Below, piece after piece: positions 59,277-61,140 of a DNA stretch of 61,140 nt (position 1 is the stretch's first letter; each line of letters begins with the position of its first letter). The DNA lies in NCBI GenBank assembly GCA_031292485.1, contig JARLHA010000002.1, forward strand, positions 1-61,140, in the 5' to 3' direction. This stretch comes from Mucilaginibacter sp. (GTDB taxonomy: Bacteria; Bacteroidota; Bacteroidia; Sphingobacteriales; Sphingobacteriaceae). A program made the position numbers and the translations under genes. A model generated the notes under the pieces. The model did not search any database, was not told where the DNA came from, and worked only from the letters and a program-made list of their open reading frames with translations.

Positions 59277-60565
59277 TGAAGCTGCAGACCCGCTATAATT
59301 ATGTCAACCTGGCAACCACCGTTGTAGTATTGCTGATCACCGGCATCATTTACTACCAGGCCATCAGCTGGATATTGACCCGGCAAAAAGACCAGGACCT
59401 GAAGGTTGAGGAACAGGAAATATTTGAATACGTTGCACGTAACCATCACCTTCCGCAGACATTTGAATCAAACGACCAGCAGATTACCTTTACAGAAGCT
59501 AAACCGGGTTCAATAAAACGCGAGTTTATCAATACCGATTATTATGAGAGATGGGACAGAGACAAAGGTTTTAGACACCATAAACACAGGAGCGATGGTG
59601 AATATGAATCGGGGCGCGGGCTGATCACTTCGGTAACGGTTAGCGATAAATATTATAAAATCCTTATCGTGGAGTCGAAGGTGGAAACGGAAGACCTGAT
59701 CAGGCTGATCTTCACTATTACGATCGCAGTGATTTTATTGCTCCTATTGGTTTTGCTTATTACCAACCGCTTTATTTTAAATCGCTTGTGGAAGCCTTTT
59801 TACAACATTATGAAAGAGTTGCGGCTGTTTAACATTGCCGACACCCGCGAAATACCAAAGCTGGAAACCGATATTGATGAATTTGCAGAATTAAATACCG
59901 TGGTGGTAGATATGGCCTCCAAAGCAAAACATGATTATAAAGACCTGAAAATATTTACGGAAAATGCCTCGCACGAGTTAATGACGCCCATAGCCGTTAT
60001 CAATTCAAAACTGGATACGCTGATACAAACCGAAAACTTTAGCGAACGGCAAAGCAAATTATTGAACGACCTGTATAGCGCGGTCTCCCGCTTAAACCGC
60101 CTGAATCAATCCTTGTTATTATTGGTGAAAATTGAGAACCGTTTGCTGCACGAGCGGCAACAGATCAATTTGCGGGAACTTACTGAAGAGATGGTGATGC
60201 AATTTGAAGAGATTTTCCAGGACAAGGAACTAAAAGTAAGTTACACTTTAAATGACAAGGAAATTTACGCCAGCCCCTACCTCACCGAAGTATTATTGAG
60301 TAACCTGATCAACAATGCCATCAGGCACAATTATATTGGCGGCGAAGTGGTGATCAATTTAACAGGCGACAGCCTGGTAGTACAAAACACCGGGAATGCA
60401 GCGGAGCTGAATGAAGAAAAAATATTTACCCGTTTCCATAAATCATCCGGATCTGAAGGAAGCGGTTTGGGGTTAACTATATCAAAACAAATATGCGGGA
60501 ATTTTGGTTTCTCACTTAAATATAGTTTTGAAGGCGTGTATCATACCTTTACGGTGGAGTTTTAA
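59276..60565 (+). CDS. Sensor histidine kinase
   Basis: 429 residues: first transmembrane helix about 10-35, a periplasmic sensor domain to about 145 that contains a basic His-rich segment DKGFRHHKHRS, a second helix (ITIAVILLLLLVLLITNRF), then HisKA with phospho-acceptor His233 in NASHELMTPIAVINSKLD and an HATPase domain (NLINNAIRHNYIGG, GSEGSGLGLTISK). Partner of the OmpR-type regulator directly before it. Signal and targets unknown. Confidence 0.93.
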   Translation: MKLQTRYNYVNLATTVVVLLITGIIYYQAISWILTRQKDQDLKVEEQEIFEYVARNHHLPQTFESNDQQITFTEAKPGSIKREFINTDYYERWDRDKGFRHHKHRSDGEYESGRGLITSVTVSDKYYKILIVESKVETEDLIRLIFTITIAVILLLLLVLLITNRFILNRLWKPFYNIMKELRLFNIADTREIPKLETDIDEFAELNTVVVDMASKAKHDYKDLKIFTENASHELMTPIAVINSKLDTLIQTENFSERQSKLLNDLYSAVSRLNRLNQSLLLLVKIENRLLHERQQINLRELTEEMVMQFEEIFQDKELKVSYTLNDKEIYASPYLTEVLLSNLINNAIRHNYIGGEVVINLTGDSLVVQNTGNAAELNEEKIFTRFHKSSGSEGSGLGLTISKQICGNFGFSLKYSFEGVYHTFTVEF

Positions 60566-60578
60566 GAGGAACAGCCCT

Positions 60579-60909
60579 GATAGCGATGGGTTTAACAATC
60601 TACGCCCATCCCCAAATAATCACAAATTCATCTTCCGTCCGCTGGTTGGGTACCCCCTGACGGGGTAATATTATATTCGCGATTTTAGGCTACAAGGGGG
60701 TTGCCTCTATGAGGCAGCCTTGCGAAAACCAAATAATTCAAGCATGTGCCCGTAAAAACAAGCATTCAACACTTAAAACAAACCCGGACACCTTGCATTT
60801 TTATACCCCATCGGGGTACAACATTTGTAGAAAAAATAAAAAACAGAGTAATATTGCCTCGTCAGAGGCTACCCTTCGCCGATGGGTAACCCCTGACGGG
60901 GTAATATTG
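60579..60909. repeat. Scattered CCCC-GGGG hairpins and related short repeats
   Basis: In this region TACCCC/GGGGTA hairpins (near 60650 and 60804-60818) and CCCTGACGGGGTAAT words (60652 and 60892) recur, with GTAGAAAAAATAAA at 60827-60840 as at 31947. GATAGCGATGGGTTT is at 60579-60593. An 84-codon frame over part of it (60709-60963) is not protein-like. I see no gene from 60566 to 60939. Confidence 0.7.
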
Positions 60910-60939
60910 GGATGTGCAATCCGTGGCTACAAAGGGGTT

Positions 60940-61140
60940 GAGGTTGTCTCAAAAGTGAAATAAAGAAGGGTTATACAAAATTATATTTTGCGCTATAAAA
61001 ACTCCGCGCCTCTCTGTGTCTTCTTCGCGCCCTCCGTGGTGAAATTTAACCACAGAGGTCACGGAGACAAGAACGCAAAGAGCACAGAGGCAAATATTAT
61101 TTGGTAAGCTTTTTATAAAACCGACTTTTGAGACAACCTC
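60940..61140. mobile_element. MITE-like 201-bp segment bounded by perfect 17-bp inverted repeats
   Basis: GAGGTTGTCTCAAAAGT at 60940-60956 and its exact complement ACTTTTGAGACAACCTC at 61124-61140, the last base of the window. No transposase frame lies between; there is an internal palindrome, CTCCGTG 61032-61038 with CACGGAG 61060-61066 in a longer arm system. Similar GAGGxTGTCTCAAAA ends occur in some insertion sequences, so this may be a non-autonomous derivative. A target duplication cannot be checked because the right flank is outside. Confidence 0.65.

Noticed and set aside
60709..60963. 84-residue frame near the window end
   Set aside because: Made of repeat hairpins and A-rich segments; translation shows no domain.

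Overview
The window looks like chromosome from a member of the Bacteroidota, most likely Sphingobacteriaceae (Mucilaginibacter/Pedobacter-like). This rests on the gene families present (DUF3810, DUF2911, DUF6169, MG2/TonB-plug proteins, Oar-like outer-membrane barrels, LytS/LytT pairs, a GH29/GH3 glycan-degradation set) and on a few perfect TAnnTTTG promoter elements. It is inference from recognised families, not a database result. I saw no rRNA, tRNA or CRISPR array.

Layout. (1) 1-1.0 kb: the right end of an IS66-like insertion sequence interrupts an AAA ATPase gene. (2) 1.1-12.3 kb, mostly minus strand: a tripartite RND efflux operon (adaptor, pump, outer-membrane channel), a LytT/LytS two-component pair whose kinase has a His-rich loop, and a divergent outer-membrane barrel protein. 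TACAAC repeats with 18-bp period lie upstream of both the efflux operon and the kinase/barrel intergenic region. (3) 12.4-13.6 kb: a probable structured RNA followed by a small-protein/ART-like pair. (4) 13.7-20 kb: an L-fucose set (mutarotase, GH29 fucosidase, UxaA-type dehydratase, SDR dehydrogenase, FAH-type hydrolase) interrupted by a frameshifted DUF6169 gene with its small partner. (5) 20-32 kb: PstS, GH3 beta-glucosidase, a GlcN6P deaminase-like protein, a serpin lipoprotein, secreted hydrolases, and an acyltransferase-like membrane protein. (6) 32-39 kb: thioredoxin, an ECF sigma factor with a membrane partner, TfoX_N, and a penicillin-acylase-type enzyme. (7) 39-42 kb: a second copy of the RNA element and a small AT-rich accessory patch with a translationally coupled pair and DUF2971. 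(8) 42-60.6 kb: DUF3810, DUF2911, a GT39-like transferase, two tandem MG2/TonB-plug proteins with a shared bipartite promoter motif, MFS, PAP2, YncE-like propeller, outer-membrane receptor, NlpC/P60, EamA, and an OmpR-type two-component system. (9) the last 0.2 kb is bounded by perfect 17-bp inverted repeats, like a MITE.

Two features stand out beyond the genes. The first is a ~150-200 nt element present at 12.5 and 39.2 kb. The two copies have an identical 3' terminator hairpin with a conserved GGGTGAGATA loop, the same upstream box at exactly the same distance, and a central hairpin whose pairing is kept while its sequence differs. The second is a large family of intergenic 'word palindromes': 7-12 nt words repeated directly and then in inverted orientation. 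Many begin in or right next to the stop codon of one gene and end a few bases before the start codon of the next. I know of no described name for either.
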